The notes: generated by a model not told the origin, from the letters alone. A stretch of 64,000 nt of DNA from Clostridia bacterium (GCA_017537345.1 JAFYKY010000005.1:186001-250000); one strand, 5' to 3'. Positions 18,699 to 28,576 are shown, numbered from the stretch's first letter. Numbers and translations are program-made.

Positions 18699-19397
18699 TT
18701 GGAAAAGAAAAATTTTAAGAAATATTTTACCCAAAGCAATCTGCTGTTTATTATCGGTGTTCTGACCGCAGTAGCAGGAGCGCTTCTTTACGGAATAAAC
18801 TATCTTTTCATACACGAATACTTTTTCTGGCAGAGCTCCGTGCTTATACTCGTTGCGGGCGCGGTAATGGTAATTTGCCATTTCTCTATCCGCGTACGTG
18901 ACGGCGCGGTGGATGAATACGCACAGTCATTCCACAGAGTAGCGGAAGAAGAGCTGGAAGCGTTTGTAAACGAAACCGAAAAAAGACCCGTAAAGGTATT
19001 TAATTTCACTACCGGATGTTACGCATCCGACGATCCCGACGTTAAAAATATGGTCGTAGGCGGTGATTCCACGCCGAGATGTGAAAAATATGCAAGCACG
19101 GCAATGGTGTATACAACACATAATCTTTTTACCGTAAACGCGCGTATCGATCTTATTACCGGTGACGTAACTGCCGAAAAAGCGGTGATCCCGCTTTCGG
19201 AAATAGTTAACGTACAGGTTTGCGATAAGAGCTATACAAAAGAGATCAAGGGTAAAAACAGATACGTTGAATGCTTTAAGCTTTTGGTTGAAACAAAGGA
19301 TAATACGCTTGTGTTCAACGTGCGCAACGATGCACTTACCGACGAAGCGGTTGCAAAGATAAGCCGCACTGCAGAAAGTAAACGTCAAGAAAGCTAA
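18699..19397 (+). CDS. Two-helix membrane protein with PH-like domain
   Basis: Starts with TTG, 8 bases after AAGGAGA; no better start is visible. Two membrane helices (about residues 14-35 and 42-62) precede a soluble domain. That domain contains a segment (MVYTTHNLFTVNARIDL...EKAVIPLSEIVNVQV) with the pattern of a bacterial PH-like domain. It begins 20 bases after the sigma-factor fusion and ends at a strong terminator, so the two are probably co-transcribed. A membrane partner or target of the sigma factor is possible, but nothing in the sequence proves it. Confidence 0.7.
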   Translation: MEKKNFKKYFTQSNLLFIIGVLTAVAGALLYGINYLFIHEYFFWQSSVLILVAGAVMVICHFSIRVRDGAVDEYAQSFHRVAEEELEAFVNETEKRPVKVFNFTTGCYASDDPDVKNMVVGGDSTPRCEKYASTAMVYTTHNLFTVNARIDLITGDVTAEKAVIPLSEIVNVQVCDKSYTKEIKGKNRYVECFKLLVETKDNTLVFNVRNDALTDEAVAKISRTAESKRQES

Positions 19398-19418
19398 TAC
19401 ATCTGCATTTTGAATGCA

Positions 19419-19453
19419 AAAAGAAAAGCAGGGAATTTCCCTGCTTTTCTTTT
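19419..19453. terminator. Bidirectional terminator between convergent genes
   Basis: Long stem AAAAGAAAAGCAGGG / CCCTGCTTTTCTTTT, with A-tract and T-tract on both sides. It lies 22 bases after the plus-strand stop and overlaps the stop codon of the minus-strand PHP gene. Confidence 0.85.
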
Positions 19454-20225
19454 ATTCAAACCAATTTACTTTTCTGCTGTTTGCGTGGGCGTACCATTTT
19501 TCAAACTCGAAGCAAAGCATATCGCTTCGGTGGGAATCGCTGTTAAGTAAAAAGCTTCCGCCTTTTTCTGTTATTTTATCAAGAATAAGATCCGAAGGAT
19601 AAGGTCTGTCCTTGTATCCCCGTATAATTACGCCGGTATTTATTTCGAAAGGAATATTCTTTTTTATAAGAACGTCTATTGCTTTAACCGCGGCGTTTAT
19701 ATATCTGGGATGCTGTTCGTCAAACATAACCGCCTTTTGATTGAATTTGGTTATCAAATCAAAATGTCCGATAATATCTATCTTTTTATCAAAAAGCAAT
19801 TCTACGGTTCCGTAATACGCTTCGGTAAGCGCATACACGTCGCCGCCAAAATGCTCCGACACGGCGTTTTGCAGAACGTCTGCGGAAAGATCCACCGGGA
19901 TATAGCACCCGTCTTTTTTGATATAGTGGGCAGAGCCTATGGCGTAATCAAAAAGGGACATGTCAATATCCGAATAAGCGTCCAGCTCTATTCCGCACAG
20001 AATATTTATTTTATCCCCGTACTTTTCTTTTAAAAGCGTTATCTCGTTTATGTATTTTTCCGTTTTTTCCGGTGTCATACAATAATCCGTATCAAAGGGG
20101 GTATATGAATGTCCGGAAAATCCAAGGGTATGGACTCCGCGGGATATGGCTGCTTTTACAGTTTCTTCTGCGGTGCTTTTTCCGTCGCAATAGGTGGTAT
20201 GAACGTGGTAATCCTTTAAAACCAT
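19452..20225 (-). CDS. PHP-domain phosphoesterase, histidinol-phosphatase-like (HisK type)
   Basis: A 257-residue PHP metallohydrolase. Metal-binding motifs are visible in order: HVHTTYCDG at the N-terminus, GIELDAY, IGHFDLITKFN and NSDSHRSD near the C-terminus. Histidinol-phosphate phosphatase (HisK/HisJ) is the closest known function. The gene is not with other his genes, so another phosphoester substrate is possible. The ATG is preferred over an upstream in-frame TTG because AAGG sits 8 bases before it. It is the last gene after prsA. Confidence 0.83.
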   Translation of the reverse strand: MVLKDYHVHTTYCDGKSTAEETVKAAISRGVHTLGFSGHSYTPFDTDYCMTPEKTEKYINEITLLKEKYGDKINILCGIELDAYSDIDMSLFDYAIGSAHYIKKDGCYIPVDLSADVLQNAVSEHFGGDVYALTEAYYGTVELLFDKKIDIIGHFDLITKFNQKAVMFDEQHPRYINAAVKAIDVLIKKNIPFEINTGVIIRGYKDRPYPSDLILDKITEKGGSFLLNSDSHRSDMLCFEFEKWYAHANSRKVNWFE

Positions 20226-20244
20226 ATATTTTACCTTGTACAAA

Positions 20245-20266
20245 GGCGGCTTATAAAAAGCCGCCC
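20245..20266 (-). terminator. Hairpin between prsA and the PHP gene
   Basis: GGCGGC / GCCGCC stem with a 9-base AT-rich loop. On the minus strand it is followed by only TTTGT, so it is a weak or partial terminator that may reduce read-through from prsA. Confidence 0.5.
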
Positions 20267-20280
20267 GAATTTATTTTTAC

Positions 20281-21669
20281 TTATTTTCCGGAAAAGAAGG
20301 TACGAACCGTCTTGATATCGTACTTTGCCATTTCCGCTTCGTTTATCTCTACGGATTTTGCAAGCTCGTTAATATATTTGGTGAACTTTTCGCCCAGAAT
20401 GGTTGCGGAGATCTTTTCGGAATATTCCTCTATATCTTTGGAATCAAATTCAACTCTCTTGAAAATATAGTATCCGTAAGAGCCGTACTGATACATAAAG
20501 TATCCGCCAACTTCGGTTTCCTTGAAGAGATTGTAAAGCTCTTCGTCGAGAGAATCGTCCTCGTTATGAACGACCATTCCTTCGCCGTACTGATAAGCAT
20601 CGTCTTCGGATTTCTTGAATTCTTCTTCGCCGTTTTCAAGCTTTTCAAGGAACGCCTGCGCCTTTTCCTTGATTCTGGAAGCGGTCACGGCTGCCTTTAC
20701 GTCACTTTTCATATTATCGAAAGCAGACTCATCCAGCTCTTGCTTTTCCATAAGGTGATAGCCGTATGCCGTCTTGACAAGGCGGACTTCGCCGGGTTCC
20801 ATTTCAAAGGCTGCTTTTTCGAATTCGGAAACCATTTCTCCGTAAGTAAAGGTATACTGAAGATTGCTGTCTTCGTTATCGCTCTTGAAATCTTCAAACT
20901 TTTTCTCGCCGGACTGAATAGCGGCAAGGCTCGCTTCTGCTTTTGTCTTTTTCTCTGCCTGCTTATCTTCGGAAAGATTCTGGGTAAGGTAAAGAACGTG
21001 CTTTACAGTTACGTAATCGGAAAGGAAGTATTCCTTTGCCTGCTCGTCGGTTATATCAGCATCAACAATAGGCTTGTTGGAGGAATCCAACGTTGAGAAG
21101 AGAACGTAATCGAAATTCCAATAATCGGAAAGGTATTCCACAACCTCCGCATCGCTTACGGCAAGGGTTCCGTCGGAAACGAGATATTCCTGCATAAGAT
21201 TGATATACTCATAGCTGCGGAGATACTCGACCAGCATATCGTAATCTGCGCCGTATTCGGCAAGCTCCAGATTAAGAAGATCCTTGCTTCCCGCGGTCTT
21301 TATATAATCCTGAATAAGCTCATCGATATCCGCGGCGATACTTTCATCGGACATACTGATACCGTGATCCTTGCAGAATTTCATTGCAACGAGCATATTG
21401 CAGAATTCGGTCTGCACGTAATCTGTCCAGGTTATCTTGTTATCCTGATCATAATACTCATCCCAGAAAGCGGGGGTACTGCTTATGTCCATCTTATAAT
21501 AGTAGTAAAGATACTCCTGAATAGCTCTTTTCTCTATGGCGAGATGCAGAGCGTACATAGAGCTGTCAAGTGTCATTCCCTCGTAAGTGGCAATATCCAC
21601 GCTGTTACAAGCACAAAGGGATAATAACAATACCGCGCACAGCAATGCGCATAAAACTTTTTTAAACAT
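20281..21669 (-). CDS. prsA: PrsA-like peptidyl-prolyl cis-trans isomerase lipoprotein
   Basis: Signal peptide with lipobox LCAC (cysteine near residue 20) predicts an extracytoplasmic lipoprotein of 462 residues. A SurA/trigger-factor-like N-terminal helical region is followed by a parvulin domain with VTVKHVLYLTQNL, FTYGEMVSEFEKAAFEMEPGE and VKTAYGYHLMEKQEL. That is the typical order of PrsA foldases, which help secreted proteins fold. A second partial parvulin-like segment (YQYGEGMVVHNE...GGYFMYQYGSYGYYIFKRVE) follows, making it longer than the usual 290-350 residues. It begins 44 bases after mfd, with GGAGG at 8-base spacing. Confidence 0.88.
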   Translation of the reverse strand: MFKKVLCALLCAVLLLSLCACNSVDIATYEGMTLDSSMYALHLAIEKRAIQEYLYYYYKMDISSTPAFWDEYYDQDNKITWTDYVQTEFCNMLVAMKFCKDHGISMSDESIAADIDELIQDYIKTAGSKDLLNLELAEYGADYDMLVEYLRSYEYINLMQEYLVSDGTLAVSDAEVVEYLSDYWNFDYVLFSTLDSSNKPIVDADITDEQAKEYFLSDYVTVKHVLYLTQNLSEDKQAEKKTKAEASLAAIQSGEKKFEDFKSDNEDSNLQYTFTYGEMVSEFEKAAFEMEPGEVRLVKTAYGYHLMEKQELDESAFDNMKSDVKAAVTASRIKEKAQAFLEKLENGEEEFKKSEDDAYQYGEGMVVHNEDDSLDEELYNLFKETEVGGYFMYQYGSYGYYIFKRVEFDSKDIEEYSEKISATILGEKFTKYINELAKSVEINEAEMAKYDIKTVRTFFSGK

Positions 21670-21713
21670 CTGAAAAATCCTCCATTGGTCATAGGTCTAT
21701 TATATTACAAAAA

Positions 21714-24700
21714 TCAACCGTTGTCTACCCCGTTTTGAAGTAAAATTTTGAACTTTTCTAGAATTTTTGCAACGGTATCCAATACATCCTCTTTTTCTTT
21801 GGGTCTGTAAGCAAAATGGGGCTTGCCTCCCAAAGAAAGCAGCATTCTTCCTCTGTACTCGGGATCGGATGCAAGAACGGTGCAGGCGCGAACGTCTATC
21901 TGCTCCGGGAAAAAGGATATCAGTCCCCGCTTTTGCTCGATAAGCTTAATACCGCAGGCGCAGGCGCCGTTACGGATAAGAGATACTCTTACCAGATTCC
22001 ACAGCGTGGGAGGAATATCTCCGAAACGGTCCAGCAGTTCGTCAAGCAGATCATCTCTGTCTGCTTCGGATTCGATACAAGCTATCTTACGGTAAACGTC
22101 GATACGCATCTGGGAAGAGGGAATATAATCCTCGGGAATAAACGCGCTTACGGAAATATCTACCGTACAATCGCTCTTTAACATTCCGGGTTTGCCCTTA
22201 AGCTCGTTAACGGCTTCTTCGAGGATTTTAACGTACAGATCGTAACCGATAGCTTCCATCTGTCCGCTTTGCTCTGCGCCCAGCACGTTACCTGCGCCGC
22301 GCAGCTCCAGATCACGCATCGCGATCTTGAATCCGCTTCCGAATTCGGTAAATTCACGAATAGCGTCAAGACGCTTTTCCGCGATCTCCTTAAGGATGCT
22401 TCCCGTTCTGTAGGTAAAATATGCATACGCCTTACGGGCGGAGCGTCCTACGCGCCCTCTCAACTGATGAAGCTGTGAAAGCCCCATATGATCGGCATTT
22501 TCTATAACAAGCGTGTTTGCGTTGGGTACGTCGATACCCGTTTCTATAATGGTGGTGCAGACAAGCACGTCAATTTCGCCCCGCACCATATTTTCCCAAA
22601 TTTCGCCAAGCTCGTCCTTGCTCATTTTTCCGTGAGCAACGGCGACCACCGCTTCGGGAAACGCTTCCGAAAGCTTTTTGGCAGATGAATAAATGGTTTC
22701 CACAACGTTGTGCAGATAGAACACCTGACCTCCGCGGCGAAGTTCGCGGCGGATAGCCTCGTGTATCACTGCGTCATCGTGCTCGAGAACGAAGGTCTGT
22801 ACGGGAATTCTGTCCGAAGGCGCTTCTTCAAGCACCGACATATCGCGGATGCCCGAAAGCGCCATATTAAGGGTTCTGGGAATGGGAGTTGCGGTAAGAG
22901 TAAGAACATCCACGTTTTCGGAAAGCTGTTTTAATTTTTCCTTGTGGGTAACTCCGAACCGTTGCTCTTCGTCCACGATAAGCAAGCCCAGATCCTTGAA
23001 TTTTATATCGCTTTGGAGTATACGGTGGGTTCCCACAACAATATCGGTCTTTCCGATACGAAGGTCCTCAATGGTCTGCGCCTGCTCCGCTTTGGTGCGG
23101 AAGCGGGACATCATTGCCACCTTTACGGGAAACGCGCGGAAGCGGGACAGCATAGTCTGATAATGCTGCATTGCAAGAATGGTGGTAGGAACCAGAACCG
23201 CAACCTGTTTTCCCGAAACCACCGCTTTGAAAGCGGCGCGCAAAGCCACCTCGGTCTTTCCGAAGCCAACGTCGCCGCACAGCAGACGGTCCATAGGAAC
23301 GGGACTTTCCATATCCTTTTTGATATCCTCTGCGGCACGGAGCTGGTCATCGGTTTCGTCATACTCGAACATAGACTCGAATTCTTCCTGCATTTCCTCA
23401 TCGGGAGGGTACGCAAAGCCTTCTTTAAGCTGGCGGGCGGCATAAAGGGCGATAAGCTCTTTTGCAATATCCTTTGCGGCGCTTTTCGCTCTCGCTTTGG
23501 TGCGCTGCCATTCGGAAGTGCCCATTTTGGAAAGCTTGGTGTTTTCGTTTCCGATATATTTGGAAACAAGATCAAGCTGGTTGCAGGGTACGTACAAGGT
23601 ATCCGTACCCGCATAGCGGATTTTTATATAATCTTTTGAAACGCCTTCGACGGTAAGATTGGTTATACCTTCAAACCGACCGATACCGTGGTTGGCGTGA
23701 ACGACGAGATCTCCGAAAGCAAGATCTGCATAAGAAGCTATACGCTCGCTTTTGGTAACCTTTTTGCGCACACGCTCTTTACGGCGGGCGGAAACGTTCT
23801 GCAGAGTATCCGTATCGGTATACAAAACGAAATTTGCTCTGGGAAGTTCAAATCCGCAAAGCGATTGGTTTCCGTCCAGCGTGCCCACACCGGCAAGTCC
23901 TTTATGAAGCTCGCCGCTGAAGCGGTAACATCCTATATTTCTTTCGTTGAGCGCAGACAGCATATTATCCGCGGCACGCTCGCTTACCGTTAAAACGAGC
24001 ACGTTGCGCTTAAGATCGACAGAGGATTTAAGATCGTCCGCCAAAAGCTCCAGATTGGAAAGATATGAATTTACAGATTTGGTTAAAACCGTGTATTCAT
24101 CACGGTAATCAAACATTTTGTTGGCGCCGGAAAAATAATCCAGAGCCAATGTCTTTTTTGACAAAGAGGACACGAGCGTATCCGTATCCATATGAGGAAG
24201 CTCGCTTCCGGCGGGGAGAATTCCGCTTTCCGCAAGAGAGGCGAAGGTCTGCTCGTTTTGCCAGCAGAACGCCCCTGCCCTTTCTTTTAGACGGGAGGTG
24301 TTTACAGCTATTACCGCAAAATCCGAAAGATAATCCAGAACTGTTGCTTTTTCCTCGTATACAAATGACGCGTATTTATCAAGAGCGGTAATTCTTATAT
24401 GGTTTTCGCAGTTTTCTTTTTCTTTTATAAGAAGATCTCTGAGCTTTTCACTGCCGGTAATTTTTTTTATCTGCTTTCCGATATGGAAAGCTATATTTTC
24501 GTAGGCAAGATTATCGGGCAAAAGCTCGTACACGGGAAGAATGCTTACGGTTTCGGTGTTTTCGTAACGTCTTTGGGAGGTTATATCAAAAAAGCCGATA
24601 AGATCGATCTCATCACCGAAAAAATCTATACGGAACGGATTGGGATACGAGGGAGAGAACACATCCACAATACCGCCTCGCACGGCAAACTGCCCCTCGC

Positions 24701-25202
24701 CCTCCACCTGCTCGGTGCGTTGGTAGCCCAACAGCGCAAGCCAGGAGGAAAGCTGTGAAACGGAAATGGTTTCGCCCGTACGGACGTGCAGCGTTATATC
24801 CTGAAGTATCTCCGGCGGAACGGTATACTGCATTACCGCATCCGGTACCGTTATTACCGCATCCGCTTTCCCGTCCAGAAGCGCGGACAGAACGCCGATA
24901 CGCTGCTGCTCGAATTCACGGGAATAGCTTTTTACGTTATCAAAAACAAAATCTCTTGCAGGGAAAAACAAAACGTTTTCCATATAATATTCAAGCTCGG
25001 AGCGAAGCCTCTGGGCTTCCCTCTCATCAGGCATTATAATGAGCAGTTTTTTGCCCGTTTCCCCTGAAAAAGCCGTGCAGAAAAGGGGGCGGGCAGCGTC
25101 GCACACCCCTGTTGCAACGCACGGAACCCGTCCCTTTTTAAAATTTTCGGTAAGCGCCGAAAACTCGGTATCAAGTAAAAATTGTGAAATTACGGTATTC
25201 AT
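21714..25202 (-). CDS. mfd: Transcription-repair coupling factor Mfd
   Basis: Large ATP-dependent translocase (1162 aa, family about 1150-1180) that removes stalled RNA polymerase and recruits UvrA. UvrB-like N-terminal domains (about 1-350) are followed by the RNA-polymerase-interacting domain (about 497-547, GDLVVHANHGIGRFEG). The helicase core has Walker A CGDVGFGKT (642-650) and DEEQ (744-747), plus TATPIPRTL and QLRGRVGRS motifs. A C-terminal TRCF domain closes the protein. Its ATG lies 1 base after the pth stop codon, so translation is probably coupled to pth. Confidence 0.97.
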   Translation of the reverse strand: MNTVISQFLLDTEFSALTENFKKGRVPCVATGVCDAARPLFCTAFSGETGKKLLIIMPDEREAQRLRSELEYYMENVLFFPARDFVFDNVKSYSREFEQQRIGVLSALLDGKADAVITVPDAVMQYTVPPEILQDITLHVRTGETISVSQLSSWLALLGYQRTEQVEGEGQFAVRGGIVDVFSPSYPNPFRIDFFGDEIDLIGFFDITSQRRYENTETVSILPVYELLPDNLAYENIAFHIGKQIKKITGSEKLRDLLIKEKENCENHIRITALDKYASFVYEEKATVLDYLSDFAVIAVNTSRLKERAGAFCWQNEQTFASLAESGILPAGSELPHMDTDTLVSSLSKKTLALDYFSGANKMFDYRDEYTVLTKSVNSYLSNLELLADDLKSSVDLKRNVLVLTVSERAADNMLSALNERNIGCYRFSGELHKGLAGVGTLDGNQSLCGFELPRANFVLYTDTDTLQNVSARRKERVRKKVTKSERIASYADLAFGDLVVHANHGIGRFEGITNLTVEGVSKDYIKIRYAGTDTLYVPCNQLDLVSKYIGNENTKLSKMGTSEWQRTKARAKSAAKDIAKELIALYAARQLKEGFAYPPDEEMQEEFESMFEYDETDDQLRAAEDIKKDMESPVPMDRLLCGDVGFGKTEVALRAAFKAVVSGKQVAVLVPTTILAMQHYQTMLSRFRAFPVKVAMMSRFRTKAEQAQTIEDLRIGKTDIVVGTHRILQSDIKFKDLGLLIVDEEQRFGVTHKEKLKQLSENVDVLTLTATPIPRTLNMALSGIRDMSVLEEAPSDRIPVQTFVLEHDDAVIHEAIRRELRRGGQVFYLHNVVETIYSSAKKLSEAFPEAVVAVAHGKMSKDELGEIWENMVRGEIDVLVCTTIIETGIDVPNANTLVIENADHMGLSQLHQLRGRVGRSARKAYAYFTYRTGSILKEIAEKRLDAIREFTEFGSGFKIAMRDLELRGAGNVLGAEQSGQMEAIGYDLYVKILEEAVNELKGKPGMLKSDCTVDISVSAFIPEDYIPSSQMRIDVYRKIACIESEADRDDLLDELLDRFGDIPPTLWNLVRVSLIRNGACACGIKLIEQKRGLISFFPEQIDVRACTVLASDPEYRGRMLLSLGGKPHFAYRPKEKEDVLDTVAKILEKFKILLQNGVDNG

Positions 25203-25203
25203 A

Positions 25204-25791
25204 TCAGTTAAAAAGATTCATTGCTTTATCGGTTTCGCCGGAAACTATAAGCTCCACAGCCTTTGAAACGTCGTCAAAACGGCTACATACGGATTTAAAT
25301 TCCGACTGTGAAAAGTTGGAAAGCACCCAATCCGCCATATCGTAATCGGGATGGGGCTTTTCGCCCACGCCTATCTTAACCCGGGGAAAATCCTGGGTAC
25401 CCAAATGCTCGATAAGAGATTTTATACCGTTATGACCGCCTGCGCTTCCCTTTCTGCGTATACGTATTTCCCCTACGCCGATAGCGCAATCGTCGAACAA
25501 AACTATTATTTTTTCGGGCGGAACCTTATAAAAATCCATAGCGCTTCTTACAGCTTCACCGGAATGATTCATATACGTCTGAGGCTTTAAAAGCAAAACC
25601 TTTTTACCCGCTATTTCCGTTTTGCCGCAAAGGGCGCGGTGCTTCAAAGAGTTTATGCGGACACCTCGTTGTTCCGCAAGGTGATCTATTGCCCTGAACC
25701 CTGCGTTGTGGCGGGTAGTATCGTACTTCGGCTCCGGATTTCCCAGACCGACGATGATATACTCTATTCCGCCGGATGAAAATAAACCCAT
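25204..25791 (-). CDS. pth: Peptidyl-tRNA hydrolase
   Basis: A 195-residue enzyme that frees tRNA from dropped-off peptidyl-tRNA. The family motif IIVGLGNPEPKYDTTRHNAGF contains the catalytic His, and LLKPQTYMNHSG, FDDCAIGVGEIRIRRKGS and GGHNGIKSL are all present. The start has GGAGG at 9-base spacing and a 17-spaced promoter upstream. It is the first gene of pth-mfd-prsA, a common Firmicutes order for the first two. Confidence 0.96.
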   Translation of the reverse strand: MGLFSSGGIEYIIVGLGNPEPKYDTTRHNAGFRAIDHLAEQRGVRINSLKHRALCGKTEIAGKKVLLLKPQTYMNHSGEAVRSAMDFYKVPPEKIIVLFDDCAIGVGEIRIRRKGSAGGHNGIKSLIEHLGTQDFPRVKIGVGEKPHPDYDMADWVLSNFSQSEFKSVCSRFDDVSKAVELIVSGETDKAMNLFN

Positions 25792-25815
25792 AGCGAAAAC
25801 CTCCTTCGGTGTGTA

Positions 25816-25844
25816 AGTTTATCCTTTTTAAGACGTTTTGTCAA
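25816..25844 (-). promoter_or_regulatory. Promoter of the pth-mfd operon
   Basis: TTGACA (25839-25844) and TAAACT (25816-25821) on the minus strand, 17-base spacer, 25 bases upstream of the pth start. Confidence 0.65.
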
Positions 25845-25896
25845 GTGCAATAAGTATACAAATTATATAATATGAAATAAAGTTTTGAAAAAAGTA

Positions 25897-25924
25897 TGGA
25901 CAAAACCAATTTTTGTGTTATAAT
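25897..25924 (+). promoter_or_regulatory. Promoter of ppdK
   Basis: TGGACA (25897-25902) and TATAAT (25919-25924) with a 16-base spacer, 30 bases upstream of the chosen ppdK ATG. The longest-ORF start at 25913 would begin inside the -10, so it is rejected. Confidence 0.65.
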
Positions 25925-25954
25925 ATATCGATTAAATTTTACGGAGGTACACAC

Positions 25955-28576
25955 ATGGCAGAAAAAAAGTATGTCTATTTGTTTTCAGAAGGCAACGGCT
26001 CCATGCGCGAATTACTTGGCGGTAAAGGTGCAAACCTTGCAGAGATGACAAATCTGGGCTTGCCCGTTCCCCAGGGATTTACAATTACTACGGAGGCTTG
26101 TACCCGTTATTACGATGACGGCAAAAAGATCGGCGACGATATAAAAGCGCAGATTTTGGAATATATAGGTAAGATGGAAGAGGTTACCGGCAAAAAGTTC
26201 GGCGACCTTGAAAATCCTCTCCTCGTTTCGGTAAGATCCGGCGCACGCGCTTCTATGCCCGGTATGATGGACACTATCCTCAACCTCGGTCTTAACGAAG
26301 ATGTTGTTAACGTTATTGCAGAAAAATCCGGCAATCCCCGCTGGGCTTGGGACTGCTACAGAAGATTTATTCAGATGTATTCCGACGTTGTTATGGAAGT
26401 CGGTAAAAAATATTTCGAACAGCTTATAGACAAGCTTAAGGAAGAAAAAGGCGTAACTCAGGACGTTGACCTTACGGCAGACGATCTTAAGTATCTTGCT
26501 ACCCAGTTCAAGCAGGAATACAAGGACAAGATCGGTCAGGACTTCCCCAACGATCCTATCGAGCAGCTCTTCGGCGCCGTAACCGCAGTATTCAGAAGCT
26601 GGGATAACCCCAGAGCAAACGTATACAGAAGAGATAACGATATTCCCTACAGCTGGGGCACCGCTGTTAACGTACAGATGATGGCGTTCGGTAATATGGG
26701 CGATACCTCCGGTACCGGCGTTGCATTTACCCGTGACCCCGCAACCGGTGAAAAGCGTCTTATGGGCGAATTCCTTATGAACGCTCAGGGCGAAGACGTT
26801 GTTGCAGGTGTTCGTACTCCTCTTCCCATTGCAAAGATGGCAGAAGTTATGCCCGAATGCTTTGAACAGTTCACCAAGATCTGCAGCATTCTTGAAAACC
26901 ATTACCGCGATATGCAGGATATGGAATTCACCATTGAAGACAGAAAACTGTTTATGCTTCAGACCAGAAACGGTAAGAGAACCGCACAGGCAGCTCTTAA
27001 GATTGCCTGCGATCTGGTTGATGAAGGTATGATTACCGAAGAAAAAGCAGTTCTTATGATAGACCCCAGAAATCTGGATACCCTTCTCCATCCCCAGTTC
27101 AGCACCGAAGCTTTGAAGAAGGCTGTTCCTATGGCAAAGGCTCTTGCAGCTTCCCCCGGAGCGGCTTGCGGTAAGGTAGTATTCACCGCAGAGGATGCAA
27201 AGGCTTGGAACGAGCGCGGCGAAAAGGTTATTCTTGTAAGACTTGAGACCTCTCCCGAAGATATCGAGGGTATGAAGGCGGCTCAGGGTATTCTTACCGT
27301 ACGCGGCGGTATGACCAGCCACGCAGCGGTTGTAGCACGCGGAATGGGTACCTGCTGTGTATCCGGATGCTCCGCTATTGCTATGGACGAAGAAAACAAG
27401 AAGTTTGTTCTTGCAGGCAAGACCTTTAACGAAGGCGACGAAATTTCCATTGACGGTTCTACCGGTAATATCTACGACGGTATCATCCCCACTGTTGACG
27501 CAAAGATCGTTGGCGAGCTGGGCAGAATCATGGCTTGGGCAGACAAGTTCAGAAAGCTTAAGATCCGCACCAACGCAGATACCGAAAAGGATGCAAAGAA
27601 GGCATTCGAGCTTGGCGCAGAAGGTATCGGTCTTTGCCGTACCGAGCACATGTTCTTCGATAAGATAGATGCTATACGTGAAATGATCTGTTCCGACACC
27701 GTTGAGCAGAGAGAAATTGCCCTTGAAAAGATACTTCCTCTCCAGCAGGCAGACTTTGAAAGCCTTTACGAGGCAATGCAGGGCAATCCCGTAACCATCC
27801 GTTACTTGGATCCCCCTCTCCACGAGTTCGTTCCCACCGAGGAAAAGGATATAGAAAAGCTTGCCGAAACTCAGGGCAAGACTGTTAAGCAGATCAAGGA
27901 TATTATCGCTTCTCTCCACGAATTCAACCCCATGATGGGTCACAGAGGATGCCGTCTTGCGGTAACTTATCCCGAGATTGCGGCTATGCAGACAAGAGCT
28001 GTTATCCGCGCGGCTCTCAACGTTCAGGCTCGTCATCCCGAATGGACTATGGTTCCCGAAATCATGATCCCTCTCGTTGGCGACGTAAAAGAGCTTGCAT
28101 ACGTTAAGAAGACGGTTGTAAACACCGCAAACGAAGAGCTTGCAAACGCCGGCAGCGATATGCAGTACAAGGTCGGTACTATGATCGAGATCCCCCGCGC
28201 TGCTCTTACCGCAGACGAGATCGCAAAAGAAGCTGAATTCTTCTCCTTCGGTACCAATGACCTTACTCAGATGACCTTCGGCTTCTCCCGTGATGACGCA
28301 GGTAAGTTCCTGGATGCATATTATGACAGCAAGATCTACGAAAGCGATCCCTTCGCACGTCTCGACCAGAACGGCGTAGGCAAGCTGGTTGAAATGGCAG
28401 CAAGACTGGGCAAGCAGACCCGTCCCGATATCAAGCTGGGTATCTGCGGCGAACACGGCGGAGATCCTTCTTCCGTTGAATTCTGCCACAAGGTAGGTCT
28501 GTCTTACGTTTCCTGCTCTCCCTTCAGAGTTCCCATTGCACGCCTTGCCGCTGCACAGGCTGCTCTCAAAGACTAA
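25955..28576 (+). CDS. ppdK: Pyruvate, phosphate dikinase
   Basis: Reversible conversion of pyruvate, ATP and phosphate to phosphoenolpyruvate, AMP and pyrophosphate. The product is 873 residues, as usual. The start MAEKKYVYLFSEGN follows ACGGAGG. The nucleotide-binding domain has LLGGKGANLAEM and SGARASMPGMMDT. The swivelling phosphohistidine domain has GGMTSHAAVVARGMG (catalytic His near residue 455). The PEP-binding TIM barrel has GLCRTEHMF and ends with GICGEHGGDP (catalytic Cys near residue 831). Together with nifJ and gap it outlines pyrophosphate-linked anaerobic glycolysis. Codon bias is strong and leaves a long open frame on the opposite strand. Confidence 0.97.
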   Translation: MAEKKYVYLFSEGNGSMRELLGGKGANLAEMTNLGLPVPQGFTITTEACTRYYDDGKKIGDDIKAQILEYIGKMEEVTGKKFGDLENPLLVSVRSGARASMPGMMDTILNLGLNEDVVNVIAEKSGNPRWAWDCYRRFIQMYSDVVMEVGKKYFEQLIDKLKEEKGVTQDVDLTADDLKYLATQFKQEYKDKIGQDFPNDPIEQLFGAVTAVFRSWDNPRANVYRRDNDIPYSWGTAVNVQMMAFGNMGDTSGTGVAFTRDPATGEKRLMGEFLMNAQGEDVVAGVRTPLPIAKMAEVMPECFEQFTKICSILENHYRDMQDMEFTIEDRKLFMLQTRNGKRTAQAALKIACDLVDEGMITEEKAVLMIDPRNLDTLLHPQFSTEALKKAVPMAKALAASPGAACGKVVFTAEDAKAWNERGEKVILVRLETSPEDIEGMKAAQGILTVRGGMTSHAAVVARGMGTCCVSGCSAIAMDEENKKFVLAGKTFNEGDEISIDGSTGNIYDGIIPTVDAKIVGELGRIMAWADKFRKLKIRTNADTEKDAKKAFELGAEGIGLCRTEHMFFDKIDAIREMICSDTVEQREIALEKILPLQQADFESLYEAMQGNPVTIRYLDPPLHEFVPTEEKDIEKLAETQGKTVKQIKDIIASLHEFNPMMGHRGCRLAVTYPEIAAMQTRAVIRAALNVQARHPEWTMVPEIMIPLVGDVKELAYVKKTVVNTANEELANAGSDMQYKVGTMIEIPRAALTADEIAKEAEFFSFGTNDLTQMTFGFSRDDAGKFLDAYYDSKIYESDPFARLDQNGVGKLVEMAARLGKQTRPDIKLGICGEHGGDPSSVEFCHKVGLSYVSCSPFRVPIARLAAAQAALKD

